DNA of 56,710 nt from positions 1 to 56,710 of the forward strand of contig JAGANX010000060.1 in assembly GCA_017623975.1 (NCBI GenBank), read 5' to 3'. Of this stretch, positions 48,798 to 56,710 are shown piece after piece. Position 1 is the stretch's first letter. The number at the start of each line of letters is the position of its first letter. A model generated the notes under the pieces. The model saw only the letters and a program-made list of their open reading frames with translations, was not told the origin of the DNA and made no database searches. This DNA comes from Clostridia bacterium. Its GTDB lineage: Bacteria > Bacillota > Clostridia > Oscillospirales > CAG-272. The position numbers and the translations under genes are program-made.

Positions 48798-49638
48798 TTG
48801 TTTTCTCCAATTTTAATTTCTTACTTCCGTTTATTATCATAAATATGCTAATGCCAATGGCAGTTAAGCTCACCGCTGAGCCTGTTAAGGTGTTAAACAA
48901 GGAATTATCAATTCCGTCACCAAAGGTAGAGAGCAGGGCGGTTTGAAGCGCCAAAACGGAAACCATTCCGCTTGTTAAGTTAATCAAGGCAATAGCGCTT
49001 AAAACAGGGCTTTTATGGTGTCTTGTTTTAAAAAGTCTTATAATTGCCATTGTCAATTTGTAAAAGGCGTAAGAGGCAAAAACATATATCATAATATCCC
49101 CATACACAAAGCCCTTATCTTCAAATATCATTTGTGCAATGAAAGCGCTTAACGCAGTGTTCAAAATTGCCATAAAATATCCGCATCGTTTGTAAATTTT
49201 ATAAGAGGTTGATTTAAGATTTAAAAGTAAACTTCCGTATATTAAAGCGGTTATAATGTAGTAAAAGGAAAGCGCCCCATACCAAACGGACTTACCCATA
49301 ATTCCCAAAATACCGTTTAAAATACCAAAAAGTACACTGATAAAAAAAGATATAGACGAGCCGACAAGGGCGCGGAAGCCAAAGCTTTCCAAATACCTTT
49401 TGGTGAATTTGTTGCTATACAATATTTTTAAAGCACCCTTTTTTATTTCAAGCCGAAACCGTACAACTGTATAAATGCTGTAACCTAAAAGCAAGGCAGA
49501 CAAGGCAAAGAAGGGGTAGGCGAAAGCATCCATCTTCCCGATTGAAACGAACACAATTGACACTGTTGAAAAAATCAAGGTTAGGGCATAAGCAATAAGC
49601 AAGAGCCAAAGAGGTGGGTGTTTGAAAAGTTTATTCAT
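48790..49638 (-). CDS. Polytopic membrane protein of unknown function
   Basis: A 282-residue protein with about eight predicted helices (for example LWLLLIAYALTLIFSTVSIVFV, FPFFALSALLLGYSIYTVV-like, SSISFFISVLFGILNGILGI, SLTAIGISIFMIINGSK). There are no ATPase, channel or enzyme motifs that I can recognise. It overlaps the sensor kinase gene by 8 nt and the following small membrane gene by 8 nt, so the three products are translated together. It could be a sensing partner of the kinase or an export/immunity protein under its control. Confidence 0.7.
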   Translation of the reverse strand: MNKLFKHPPLWLLLIAYALTLIFSTVSIVFVSIGKMDAFAYPFFALSALLLGYSIYTVVRFRLEIKKGALKILYSNKFTKRYLESFGFRALVGSSISFFISVLFGILNGILGIMGKSVWYGALSFYYIITALIYGSLLLNLKSTSYKIYKRCGYFMAILNTALSAFIAQMIFEDKGFVYGDIMIYVFASYAFYKLTMAIIRLFKTRHHKSPVLSAIALINLTSGMVSVLALQTALLSTFGDGIDNSLFNTLTGSAVSLTAIGISIFMIINGSKKLKLEKTNE

Positions 49639-50677
49639 ATAGCACGCCTTTTAATGTAATTGTAAATGTGCTACCCTTTTGCGGCTCACTTGAAACGGAA
49701 ATATCTCCGCCCAAAACGTCAATAACCTTTTTTACAAGGGCAAGACCTAAGCCGTTACCTTGGCTTTTTCGTGAGGTGTCCCCTTGGTAAAACCTTTCAA
49801 ATATCCGTTTGCCTGTTTCCTTGTCAATTCCGCACCCTGTGTCAGAAACGGTAACTACCGTATTTTTGTCGTGTGCTTTTAAGGTAACGGAAATAGTACC
49901 GCCTGTATCAGTAAATTTAATAGCGTTTGAAATTAGGTTGCTCCACACAATTTCAAGGTAAGCAGGGCAGGAATTTATCTTAACCTCGTCAAGGTCACAG
50001 TCAAGGGTGATATTTTTTTGCTCAATTAATTCCTCGTAGCCGATAATTATTTCAGCCAATTGGTCATTTAAATAGAAGGTGGAATATTCAGGCTTAATCT
50101 CTTGGTTTTCCAGCTTGTTCATTTTAAGAATGTTGGAAACCAAATCGCTTAGCCGTTTAGATGCCTGTGAAAGAGCCTTTAAGCACCGCGTTTTTTCCTC
50201 CTCGTCAAGGCCATCGCTTGCTAAAAGATTGGCATAATTCTGTATAATTGCTAACGGAGTTTTTATCTCGTGGGAAACGTTTGAAATAAAGTCTGTTTTC
50301 AAAATCTCGCTTTTTTTAAGCTCCGCCGCCATTATATTTAAGTTTTCCATTATAATGTCATATTCGTTATATTTTTCAAGGCTATGTGCAGGGGTCAACC
50401 TAACGGAAAAATCACCCTTGGCAATTTTTTCCGTTGCGTAAAGTATTTTTTCCACAGGACGCTCAACCATTATTTTTCTTCTGAAATAGTCAATAACCGT
50501 GCAAATAGCAGATAAAATCAGCACCACTATAAGAATAAGCACAGCAATTAGCCCCTTGTTATCGGTACGCTGTATTATATAGTCATATACTAAAACCGCA
50601 ACTTGTATAATAAATGCGATTAAAGCAAAGAAAAGTAAAGCACCTGCTAAGCTTAAATTGCTTTTTCTTTTTTTCAT
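49631..50677 (-). CDS. Sensor histidine kinase
   Basis: A 348-residue two-component kinase. Two helices (about 10-32 and 42-63) leave only a loop of about ten residues outside, so it is an intramembrane-type sensor. A HAMP-like segment (PVEKILYATEKIAKGDFSVRL) leads to the HisKA domain with FISNVSHEIKTPLAII (phosphorylated His136) and the HATPase domain with N box (IVWSNLISNAIKFT), G1 (DTGCGIDKETG), F box (IFERFYQGD) and G2 (GNGLGLALVKK). It phosphorylates the response regulator encoded 15 nt upstream. The tiny extracellular loop suggests that it senses through a membrane partner, perhaps the protein of 48790-49638. Confidence 0.93.
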   Translation of the reverse strand: MKKRKSNLSLAGALLFFALIAFIIQVAVLVYDYIIQRTDNKGLIAVLILIVVLILSAICTVIDYFRRKIMVERPVEKILYATEKIAKGDFSVRLTPAHSLEKYNEYDIIMENLNIMAAELKKSEILKTDFISNVSHEIKTPLAIIQNYANLLASDGLDEEEKTRCLKALSQASKRLSDLVSNILKMNKLENQEIKPEYSTFYLNDQLAEIIIGYEELIEQKNITLDCDLDEVKINSCPAYLEIVWSNLISNAIKFTDTGGTISVTLKAHDKNTVVTVSDTGCGIDKETGKRIFERFYQGDTSRKSQGNGLGLALVKKVIDVLGGDISVSSEPQKGSTFTITLKGVLYE

Positions 50678-50692
50678 TATTTCACCGCCTAT

Positions 50693-51364
50693 CTATTTAA
50701 GAATGGCTTTATATCCTAAACCGTGGACGGTTTGTATTTCAAACCCGTCACAGTCCTTTGTTTTATCTCTTAATTTTGCCATATACACATCAACCGTGCG
50801 TGAGGTAGCAGAGGAGTCATAGTCCCAAAATTCCTCCATTAAGGCAGAGCGTGTAAAGGTTTTCTTAGGATAGGATAAAAATTTGAACAATAAGTCAAAT
50901 TCTCTTACCGTCAAGGCAAGCTCCTTCCCATCTACACTGGCACTGCGTTCCTCTGTATTCATTGTCAAATTGCCAACAGTTAAAACCCTGTCGTTTTTAA
51001 TTTGTGAACGCCTTAAAATTGCACTTATCTTCATTAATAATATATCCATATCAAAGTGCTTAACAACATAGTCATCAACCCCTAAAGAATATCCTGTAAG
51101 CTTGGAAATTTTATCGTCCTTGGCGGTCATAAAAACAATAGGCAGCTCCTTTGCAAAGGAACGGATATTTTCGCAAAGCTCAAAGCCATCCATCTTCGGC
51201 ATCATAATATCTGTTAAAACAAGGTCAAATTGTTCATTTTCGATTTTTTCAAGGGCTTCTTTACCGTCATAAGCGGCACACACCTCATATCCTGCATTAC
51301 GCAAGGAAAGACAAACAAAGCGGTTTAAATCCTTTTCGTCTTCACATACAAGTATTTTAGTCAT
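50693..51364 (-). CDS. OmpR/PhoB-family response regulator
   Basis: A 223-residue regulator. The receiver domain has the acidic pair (CEDE, 8-10), phospho-acceptor Asp52 (VLTDIMMPKMDG), Thr80 (FMTAK) and Lys102. The residue after Lys102, nearly always Pro in receivers (KPF), is His here (VKHFD). The C-terminal winged helix (LTVREFDLLFKFLSYPKKTFTRSALMEEFWDYDS...TVDVYMAKLRDK) is PhoB-like. The start at 51364 has AAAGGGG 7 nt upstream; a 55-codon in-frame extension is rejected because it crosses the leader and terminator. It is first in a four-gene operon with its kinase. TTTACA/TTAACA direct repeats upstream (51428-51444) may be an autoregulatory site. Confidence 0.93.
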   Translation of the reverse strand: MTKILVCEDEKDLNRFVCLSLRNAGYEVCAAYDGKEALEKIENEQFDLVLTDIMMPKMDGFELCENIRSFAKELPIVFMTAKDDKISKLTGYSLGVDDYVVKHFDMDILLMKISAILRRSQIKNDRVLTVGNLTMNTEERSASVDGKELALTVREFDLLFKFLSYPKKTFTRSALMEEFWDYDSSATSRTVDVYMAKLRDKTKDCDGFEIQTVHGLGYKAILK

Positions 51365-51427
51365 TTTATTTCCCCTTTCTTTGTTGTTATATTTTAACTT
51401 GCCTATATTTGATATTTGTTTTTGAAA

Positions 51428-51444
51428 TGTTAAAGTTTTGTAAA
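51428..51444 (-). promoter_or_regulatory. Candidate response-regulator binding site (direct repeats)
   Basis: Read on the minus strand: TTTACA (51439-51444), 5 nt, TTAACA (51428-51433). The 11-bp period matches PhoB/PhoP-type tandem sites, about 60 nt before the regulator start. Confidence 0.4.
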
Positions 51445-51450
51445 AGTAAA

Positions 51451-51471
51451 GCCCAAACAAAAAGTTTGGGC
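51451..51471 (-). terminator. Hairpin terminator of the LRR gene
   Basis: GCCCAAAC (51451-51458) pairs perfectly with GTTTGGGC (51464-51471) around AAAAA. On the minus strand a T-rich stretch follows. Confidence 0.75.
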
Positions 51472-51479
51472 GTAGCGGT

Positions 51480-52274
51480 TCATATTCTGCTGAATGGGAT
51501 TTTGTTATCGTTAGCATATTGTTCGGCATAACTACCTGCCTTGCCTTTTATTGTAAGCAAAGGACACTCGTAAAATGCATCCGAACCGATTTCAATAACG
51601 CTTTCGGGAATTTCTATGCTTGCAAGGGAAGAACAATTCCTAAACGCCTGCATACCGATTTCAAAAACAGTATTTGGAATATTTATGCTTGTAAGGGATG
51701 AGCAATTGCGAAAAGCATCCCAACCGATGTATTCCATACCGCTTGAAATTTCAACGCTTTCAAGTCTTTTACATCCCAAAAAGGCGCACATGCCGATGGT
51801 TACGGTGCTATTTGGAATTACAATGCTTTTTAGATTTTTTCCGTTTGTGAATGCGTATCTGTTTATTATGTTAACCCCTTCGGGAACTTGGAAGGATTCT
51901 TCCTTTTTCGCTACACAATAGTACAATAGCTCCATACCGTCTTTACTGTTACCGTAAAGATTTCCGTCTATGGATTTGTAAATCTTATTTTCTGTTCCTA
52001 CCTCAAATGAAACAAGGGATTTGCACTCTGAAAACGCATTTCCTCTAATTGAGTTTACGCTGTTTGGTATTTCAACCTTTTTAAGAGACGCGCATTTGGC
52101 AAAGGTTGCAAAGCCAATCGTTTCAACTCCTTCAGGAATTTCTACGCTTTTAATAATTTTGTTTTCATTAAATGCCTTCGCACCAATCATTTTGACATTA
52201 TTAGGAATGACAATGTCTTTTTCCTCCCCGTAATAACCGGTTAATTCGCCGTTAACTATTACAAAACCATCCAT
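51480..52274 (-). CDS. BspA-type leucine-rich-repeat protein, cytoplasmic
   Basis: A 264-residue protein of BspA/LRR_5 repeats covering nearly its full length: repeats such as KMIGAKAFNENKIIKSVEIP, ETIGFATFAKCASLKKVEIP, FEIGMQAFRNCSSLASIEIP and VIEIGSDAFYECP. The end, AGSYAEQYANDNKIPF, is the usual cap of this family. The central part (FEVGTENKIYKSIDGNLYGNSKDGMELLYYC) is the typical G.L(Y)...LL.Y island. AAAGGAG precedes the start. There is no signal peptide, as in the LRR protein at 3525. Protein-protein binding is likely; the partner is unknown. Confidence 0.88.
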   Translation of the reverse strand: MDGFVIVNGELTGYYGEEKDIVIPNNVKMIGAKAFNENKIIKSVEIPEGVETIGFATFAKCASLKKVEIPNSVNSIRGNAFSECKSLVSFEVGTENKIYKSIDGNLYGNSKDGMELLYYCVAKKEESFQVPEGVNIINRYAFTNGKNLKSIVIPNSTVTIGMCAFLGCKRLESVEISSGMEYIGWDAFRNCSSLTSINIPNTVFEIGMQAFRNCSSLASIEIPESVIEIGSDAFYECPLLTIKGKAGSYAEQYANDNKIPFSRI

Positions 52275-52316
52275 TTTATCAGTCTCCTTTAAAATATCCC
52301 GAAAAGTTTAGTTTTA

Positions 52317-52355
52317 AAATGCACTTCAAAAGCATCTAACTGATGAAGTGCATTT
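52317..52355 (-). terminator. Terminator of the pfl operon
   Basis: AAATGCACTTCA (52317-52328) pairs with TGAAGTGCATTT (52344-52355), which overlaps the pflA stop codon. On the minus strand a T-rich run follows. Confidence 0.75.
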
Positions 52356-53079
52356 AAATAAACCTTGTAGAATTAATAATTTCAAGGGCCTTGTGCGCAT
52401 CTTCCTTTGTTAAGGCAGGGGTATCCTTTAAAGGATATTCGTCTCCTAATGCTTGGTATTTTACCACGCCCATTGTGTGGTATGGTAGCACCTCAACCCT
52501 TTCAACATTGTCAAAGCCCTTTAAGTAAGTGCCAAGTGCTTTTAACTGGTCTTGCTTATAGGTGATATTCGGCACAATAACATGGCGCACCCACACGCTT
52601 TTTTTCTTCTGCTTTAAATATTCCATAAAGTCAAAAACATGCTTGTTTGATGAGCCTGTTAGGTGTATATGCTCCTGCTCGTCCATATGCTTAATATCAA
52701 GCATAACAAGGTCACACACCTCCATTAAAGCATCATACCTTTCCGTACTGCTTTTATCAAACAAAATTCCCGAGGTATCAAGGGTAGTGTGTATTCCTTT
52801 TTTCTTTGCAAGGGTAAAAAGCTCTATTAAAAAGTCAAGCTGTAAAAGTGGCTCGCCACCTGTTACGGTAATTCCCCCCGTTTCGTAAAAGGGAAGGTTC
52901 CTTAGCATTTTATCAAGTATGTCCTGCGCTTCCATTTCAGTCCCACCGTGAATAGCCCAAGAGTCAGGGTTGTGGCAATAAAGGCAACGCATAGGACAGC
53001 CTTGGAAAAACACAACAAAGCGTACACCGGGACCGTCAACCGTGCCAAAGCTTTCAAGGGAGTGGATATATCCCTTCAT
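52354..53079 (-). CDS. pflA: Pyruvate formate-lyase activating enzyme
   Basis: A 241-residue radical SAM activase. The CxxxCxxC cluster is CPMRCLYC (Cys28, Cys32, Cys35), followed by HNPDSW, the GGITVTGGEPLLQ motif that binds S-adenosylmethionine, LDTSGI, DLVMLDIKHMD and VEVLPYHTMG. It generates the glycyl radical on PflB by hydrogen abstraction under anaerobic conditions. The gene lies 1 nt after pflB and is the second gene of the operon. Confidence 0.96.
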   Translation of the reverse strand: MKGYIHSLESFGTVDGPGVRFVVFFQGCPMRCLYCHNPDSWAIHGGTEMEAQDILDKMLRNLPFYETGGITVTGGEPLLQLDFLIELFTLAKKKGIHTTLDTSGILFDKSSTERYDALMEVCDLVMLDIKHMDEQEHIHLTGSSNKHVFDFMEYLKQKKKSVWVRHVIVPNITYKQDQLKALGTYLKGFDNVERVEVLPYHTMGVVKYQALGDEYPLKDTPALTKEDAHKALEIINSTRFI

Positions 53080-53080
53080 A

Positions 53081-55309
53081 TCAGATACAGCAGTGGAAGG
53101 TTCTTGAAATAACCTCGTCCTGTTGCTCCTTTGTAAGCTTAATAAAGTTTACAGCATAGCCGGACACACGAATAGTAAGCTGCGGATATTTCTCAGGATG
53201 CTTTTGCGCGTCCAAAAGAAGCTCCCTGTCAAATACGTTTACGTTCAAGTGGAAGCCACCCTTCTTTGTGTAGCCGTCCAAAAGGGCAACAAGATTGCGC
53301 CTTTGTTCCTCCTCCTCTTTACCAAGGGCAGAGGGAACTATGGTAAATGTATTGGAAATACCGTCCTGTGAGTCCATAAACGGAATTTTAGCAACAGAAG
53401 CCATAGAAGCAACCGCACCGTTTGTGTCTCTACCGTGCATTGGGTTAGCACCCGGGGCAAAGGCTTCGCCGTATTTTCTGCCATCGGGAGTGGAGCCTGT
53501 ATTTTTTCCGTAGGAAACATTAGATGTAATTGTCAAAATAGATGTGGTTATAACACCGTCACGGTAAGTAGAGTTTTGACGGAGCATTTTAACAAATGTG
53601 TGTAGAACTTCCTTAGCAATAGAGTCAACCCTGTCATCATCATTACCGAATTTAGGAAAGTCACCCTCGGTAATATAATCGGTAACGATACCCTTTTCGT
53701 TTCTAACCACCTTAACCTTGGCATATTTAATTGCAGAAAGGGAGTCAGCCACAACAGAAAAGCCTGCAATACCCGTTGCAAACCACCTTTTAACCTGTCT
53801 GTCGTGGAGAGCCATTTGAAGTCTTTCGTAAGAATACTTGTCGTGCATGTAGTGGATGATGTTCAAGGCATTTACATAAACCTTGGAAAGCCAAGTCATC
53901 ATAGCCTTGAATTTGGACATAACATCCTCATAGTCAAGGTATTCACCCTCAACCGCACGGTATTCGGGACCAACCTGCTCGCCTGTTATTTCATCCCTTC
54001 CGCCGTTAATAGCGTATAGCAAGCATTTTGCAAGGTTGGCGCGTGCGCCGAAGAATTGCATTTCCTTACCTATTCTCATAGAGGAAACGCAGCAAGCAAT
54101 ACCGTAGTCATCACCGTGTAACGGGCGCATAAGGTCGTCATTTTCATACTGTACCGCATGGTGAACGATAGATATCTTTGCGCAGAAATCCTTAAATGCT
54201 TGCGGCAATTGCGTTGACCAAAGAACTGTCAAGTTTGGTTCGGGTGCGGCGCCGATGTTGTTTAATGTATTAAGGTATCTAAATGACATTTTTGTTACCA
54301 AGTGACGTCCGTCAATACCAACACCGCCAATAGATTCGGTTACCCAAGTTGGGTCACCTGCAAAAAGTGCATTGTAGTCAGGTGTTCTTGCAAAGCAAAC
54401 AAGGCGGAGCTTCATAATAAAGTGGTCAATAATCTCCTGTGCCTCTTGCTCGGTAATAATACCTGCCTTCAAATCTCTTTCCGCATAAATGTCAAGGAAG
54501 GTAGATGTTCTACCAAGGCTCATAGCGGCACCGTTTTGCTCCTTAACCGCGGCAAGATAAGCAAAGTAAAGCCACTGTGTAGCCTCCTTCAAGGTCTTTG
54601 CAGGTTTAGAAATATCGCAGCCGTAAATTTCGCCAAGCTTTTTAAGCATAGAAAGAGCCTTTATTTGCTCGGAAAGCTCCTCACGTTCTCTTATAACATC
54701 GGAACGCATAGTTGTTCTTGTGCTGCTTTTTTGATATTCCTTATTGTCAATGAGCCTGTCTATACCGTAAAGTGCAACACGGCGATAGTCACCGATAATT
54801 CTACCTCTGCCATATCCGTCAGGCAAGCCTGTGATAATGTGGCTTGAACGGCATTTTCTCATTTCAGGTGTGTAAACGTCAAAAACGCCTGCGTTATGTG
54901 TTTTTCTGTGCTCTGTGAAAAATTCAACAAGCCCGGGGTCAACCTCATAACCGTTCTTTTGACAAGCCTGCATAGCAATTCTAATGCCGCCATATGGCTG
55001 TAAAGCACGCTTTAACGGCTTGTCTGTTTGCAAGCCTACAATTTGCTCCTTGTCCTTATCAAGGTAGCCTGCACCGTGGGATGTGATAGTTGAAATAATG
55101 TTAGTGTCCATATCAAGAACACCGCCATTTTCAATCTCTTGCTTTTTTAATTCGCTAACCATATTCCAAAGGTCAAGGGTTGCCTTAGTGGGCCCTGCCA
55201 AAAAACTACCATCTCCGTCATAGGGAGTGTAGTTTTGCTGGATAAAGTCACGCACATTGATGGATGTTTCCCAGTCACCACCGTTAAAGCCATTCCATTC
55301 TTCTCTCAT
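53081..55309 (-). CDS. pflB: Formate C-acetyltransferase (pyruvate formate-lyase)
   Basis: A 742-residue glycyl radical enzyme that converts pyruvate and CoA to acetyl-CoA and formate. The catalytic Cys pair is in GIACCVSSM (Cys406-Cys407; E. coli 418-419) and the radical site is RVSGYAVNF (Gly717). [19 protein letters not shown] and [25 protein letters not shown] are family signatures. The start at 55309 follows AAAGGATGG; an in-frame ATG three codons earlier has worse spacing. The C-terminus ends FHCCI, with two Cys not usual at this place. It is central to fermentative metabolism and, with its activase, marks an anaerobe. Confidence 0.97.
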   Translation of the reverse strand: MREEWNGFNGGDWETSINVRDFIQQNYTPYDGDGSFLAGPTKATLDLWNMVSELKKQEIENGGVLDMDTNIISTITSHGAGYLDKDKEQIVGLQTDKPLKRALQPYGGIRIAMQACQKNGYEVDPGLVEFFTEHRKTHNAGVFDVYTPEMRKCRSSHIITGLPDGYGRGRIIGDYRRVALYGIDRLIDNKEYQKSSTRTTMRSDVIREREELSEQIKALSMLKKLGEIYGCDISKPAKTLKEATQWLYFAYLAAVKEQNGAAMSLGRTSTFLDIYAERDLKAGIITEQEAQEIIDHFIMKLRLVCFARTPDYNALFAGDPTWVTESIGGVGIDGRHLVTKMSFRYLNTLNNIGAAPEPNLTVLWSTQLPQAFKDFCAKISIVHHAVQYENDDLMRPLHGDDYGIACCVSSMRIGKEMQFFGARANLAKCLLYAINGGRDEITGEQVGPEYRAVEGEYLDYEDVMSKFKAMMTWLSKVYVNALNIIHYMHDKYSYERLQMALHDRQVKRWFATGIAGFSVVADSLSAIKYAKVKVVRNEKGIVTDYITEGDFPKFGNDDDRVDSIAKEVLHTFVKMLRQNSTYRDGVITTSILTITSNVSYGKNTGSTPDGRKYGEAFAPGANPMHGRDTNGAVASMASVAKIPFMDSQDGISNTFTIVPSALGKEEEEQRRNLVALLDGYTKKGGFHLNVNVFDRELLLDAQKHPEKYPQLTIRVSGYAVNFIKLTKEQQDEVISRTFHCCI

Positions 55310-55351
55310 AAAAACCATCCTTTCGAGGCTTCGTAAGTCATTCTTATATAT

Positions 55352-55380
55352 AATATATCATTTTTCAATCTTAAAGTCAA
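55352..55380 (-). promoter_or_regulatory. SigA-type promoter of the pfl operon
   Basis: Read on the minus strand: TTGACT (55375-55380), 17-nt spacer, TATATT (55352-55357). Confidence 0.75.
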
Positions 55381-55446
55381 TAAGAATTGAAATAACTTAA
55401 AAAATTTCAAATTTTACACAAAATTTCCACATGTTTTTTTGTAAAA

Positions 55447-55479
55447 GAAAAGGGAATTGCACAAAAGCAATTCCTTTTC
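55447..55479 (-). terminator. Rho-independent terminator of the AEC transporter gene
   Basis: GAAAAGGGAATTGC (55447-55460) pairs with GCAATTCCTTTTC (55467-55479) with one bulged G, overlapping the stop codon. On the minus strand TTTTCTTTT follows. Confidence 0.75.
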
Positions 55480-56401
55480 AAATTAATAAGCACATAATGG
55501 GTATAGTCAAAGCACTTAACGAGGTGCCGAGAAGCACCATGTTTGCCGCAGTTTCCTGTCCTTCTCCAAGCATTTCCGCAAAGGATAAAATAACGCTTGC
55601 AACGGGGCAGGCAAAAATTATGTACATTGATGCTTTCATATTCGGGTCAAGGGGCAACGGTAACAGCACTAAAAATACCAAAAGGGGTAAAACTACTTGC
55701 TTAAATCCTATAATTGCATACTGCATAGGGCGTAAAAATATGCCTTTAATAGGTGTACAAGCCAAGCGCATACCCATAATCAGCATACACAAGGGTGTGG
55801 TCATTTTACCAAGCAGTGTCACCATGCTGTCAATTTGTGTTGGTAATTTTACTCCCCATACAAACAAGGGAATTGCCACAATTAGTGCAAAAACCTGTGG
55901 ATTTAGAAGAACCTTTTTAACGCTTATATATTTTTTGTCACGGGTGATAATGAAGGAGCCAACAGTCCAAGCAGAAATATTAAGCGCCATAGAAAACATA
56001 ACGGAAAAGGCAAGTGCCTCGGGGTAATTTGGTAAAACTGCCTGCAAAATCGGAACGCCCATAAAGGCACAGTTTGGAAAAACGGTGGCAAGGGTATAAA
56101 TTCTATATCTTGCGTCATTTGATTTTTTCTTGAAAACAAACGAAAAAATCACTACGAAAATTATCATTACACCTATGGCAAAGAAAAATGCAAACACCAT
56201 TTTGCCAACTAAATTCAAGGAGAATTCCACATTCAAAAATGAGTATAAAACAAGCATAGGTGAGCAAACGTACATTAAAAGCTTGGCAAAGTTAGATATA
56301 CCGTCGCTTTTTACAAGCTTGCCTTTAACAAGCAAAAAGCCGGGAACGGCATAAAAAAGCATAACGCCAACGGTTGAAAGCGCTGCAAAAAAGCTACCCA
56401 T
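55478..56401 (-). CDS. AEC-family (auxin efflux carrier-like) transporter
   Basis: A 307-residue membrane protein with ten predicted helices in the 5+5 arrangement of the AEC/Mem_trans family. Typical segments: FYAVPGFLLVKGKLVKSDGISNFAKLLMYVCSPMLVLYSF near the N-terminus, VFPNCAFMGVPILQAVLP (conserved N.(G/A)F.G.P) and VASVILSFAEMLGEGQETAANMVLLGTSLSALTIP at the end (the conserved A.N...(A) motif). Bacterial members move dicarboxylates such as malate or similar organic acids. GGAGG lies 5 nt before ATG 56401. Next to pyruvate formate-lyase, transport of an organic acid is plausible but not shown. Confidence 0.88.
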   Translation of the reverse strand: MGSFFAALSTVGVMLFYAVPGFLLVKGKLVKSDGISNFAKLLMYVCSPMLVLYSFLNVEFSLNLVGKMVFAFFFAIGVMIIFVVIFSFVFKKKSNDARYRIYTLATVFPNCAFMGVPILQAVLPNYPEALAFSVMFSMALNISAWTVGSFIITRDKKYISVKKVLLNPQVFALIVAIPLFVWGVKLPTQIDSMVTLLGKMTTPLCMLIMGMRLACTPIKGIFLRPMQYAIIGFKQVVLPLLVFLVLLPLPLDPNMKASMYIIFACPVASVILSFAEMLGEGQETAANMVLLGTSLSALTIPIMCLLI

Positions 56402-56429
56402 AATACCTCCTTGAATTTTCGTTTTATCT

Positions 56430-56458
56430 ATGTTATCACAACACGGTAAAATTTTCAA
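56430..56458 (-). promoter_or_regulatory. SigA-type promoter of the AEC transporter gene
   Basis: Read on the minus strand: TTGAAA (56453-56458), 17-nt spacer ending in TGTGA, TAACAT (56430-56435). Confidence 0.55.
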
Positions 56459-56489
56459 TAATTTTTTTCAAAAAACAGACGGTAAAATA

Positions 56490-56518
56490 TTGAAAAAGCT
56501 GTGCGTGTGTGCTAAAAT
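56490..56518 (+). promoter_or_regulatory. SigA-type promoter of the diaminopimelate dehydrogenase gene
   Basis: TTGAAA (56490-56495), 17-nt spacer ending in TGTGC, TAAAAT (56513-56518). Confidence 0.7.
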
Positions 56519-56550
56519 GATTTATATTTATTAGTCCTGTGGAGGCATTT

Positions 56551-56710
56551 ATGATAAGAATTGGTATTTTTGGCTACGGTAACCTTGGTAGAGGTGTGGA
56601 GTGTGCTGTTAAGCAAAGCAAGGATATGGAGCTCGTGGCAGTGTTTACCCGCCGTGACCCTAAAACTGTAAAGATTTTGAGCGAGGGTGTTGATGTTTGT
56701 CACGCTGATG
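56551..56710 (+). CDS. ddh: Meso-diaminopimelate D-dehydrogenase, N-terminal part (3' truncated)
   Basis: The frame opens at ATG 56551 with GGAGG 5 nt upstream and runs off the right edge after 53 codons. It starts IRIGIFGYGNLGRGVECAV, an NADPH-binding Rossmann motif (GxGxxG), followed by MELVAVFTRRDPK, wording characteristic of diaminopimelate dehydrogenases. The enzyme makes meso-diaminopimelate from tetrahydrodipicolinate, ammonia and NADPH in one step, for peptidoglycan and lysine, and is common in Clostridia. Other oxidoreductases share the Rossmann start, but the RRDP stretch supports this call. Confidence 0.85.
   Translation, partial: MIRIGIFGYGNLGRGVECAVKQSKDMELVAVFTRRDPKTVKILSEGVDVCHAD

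Overview
The window reads as a chromosomal segment of a low-GC, Gram-positive-type anaerobe, most likely a gut member of the Clostridia (Bacillota). The evidence is: genes preceded by AGGAGG-type ribosome binding sites; promoters of the TTGACA-17-TATAAT type, often with a TGTG extension; lipoproteins plus the lipidation enzyme Lgt; pyruvate formate-lyase with its activase; a diaminopimelate dehydrogenase; cytoplasmic and secreted BspA-type leucine-rich-repeat proteins; and many glycosidases. No rRNA, tRNA, CRISPR array, phage or complete transposon was seen. Taxonomy below class is not claimed.

Layout. 1-4230: tail of a secreted protein, a palindromic intergenic repeat, a Ser/Thr-rich lipoprotein with beta-sandwich repeats, a small unknown protein and a cytoplasmic LRR protein. 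4289-18886: a glycan-processing region holding a GH63-like enzyme, a secreted LRR protein, a six-hairpin glycosidase-like protein, two GH106-like enzymes, a GH20-like enzyme and a TIM-barrel sugar isomerase/epimerase; a uridine-kinase-like gene with an ECF S component lies within it. Except for the LRR protein these enzymes lack signal peptides, so they probably act on imported oligosaccharides. 18984-24730: a tight operon for surface polysaccharide (two GT2 glycosyltransferases, an iron-sulfur/pyruvyl-transferase fusion, UDP-galactopyranose mutase). 24743-30890 (minus strand): a lipoprotein, an ECF sigma/anti-sigma pair with an ECF-type promoter, an SGNH hydrolase followed by the wreck of a radical SAM gene, a small unknown gene and a stand-alone GMP synthase ATP-pyrophosphatase subunit.

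30985-44140: two sodium:neurotransmitter-symporter-family transporters, a three-gene pepF operon with a GtrA-like protein, a large secreted DUF4886/SGNH protein with three Trp-rich repeats followed by a 51-residue peptide gene, and a MacB-like ABC exporter. 44156-52355: cardiolipin synthase with two small proteins, a structured ~210-bp insert in the terminator of an XRE regulator, a small four-helix-type membrane protein, lgt, a four-gene two-component operon and another LRR protein. 52354-56710: pflA-pflB, an AEC-family transporter and the start of diaminopimelate dehydrogenase.

The observations most worth a second look are the structured insert at 46553-46775 with a 14-bp duplication, the radical SAM remnant at 28373-28545, an unnamed ~130-residue domain shared by three secreted proteins, the leader upstream of 31089 with mutually exclusive hairpins, and a 29-nt motif shared by two unrelated gene leaders.
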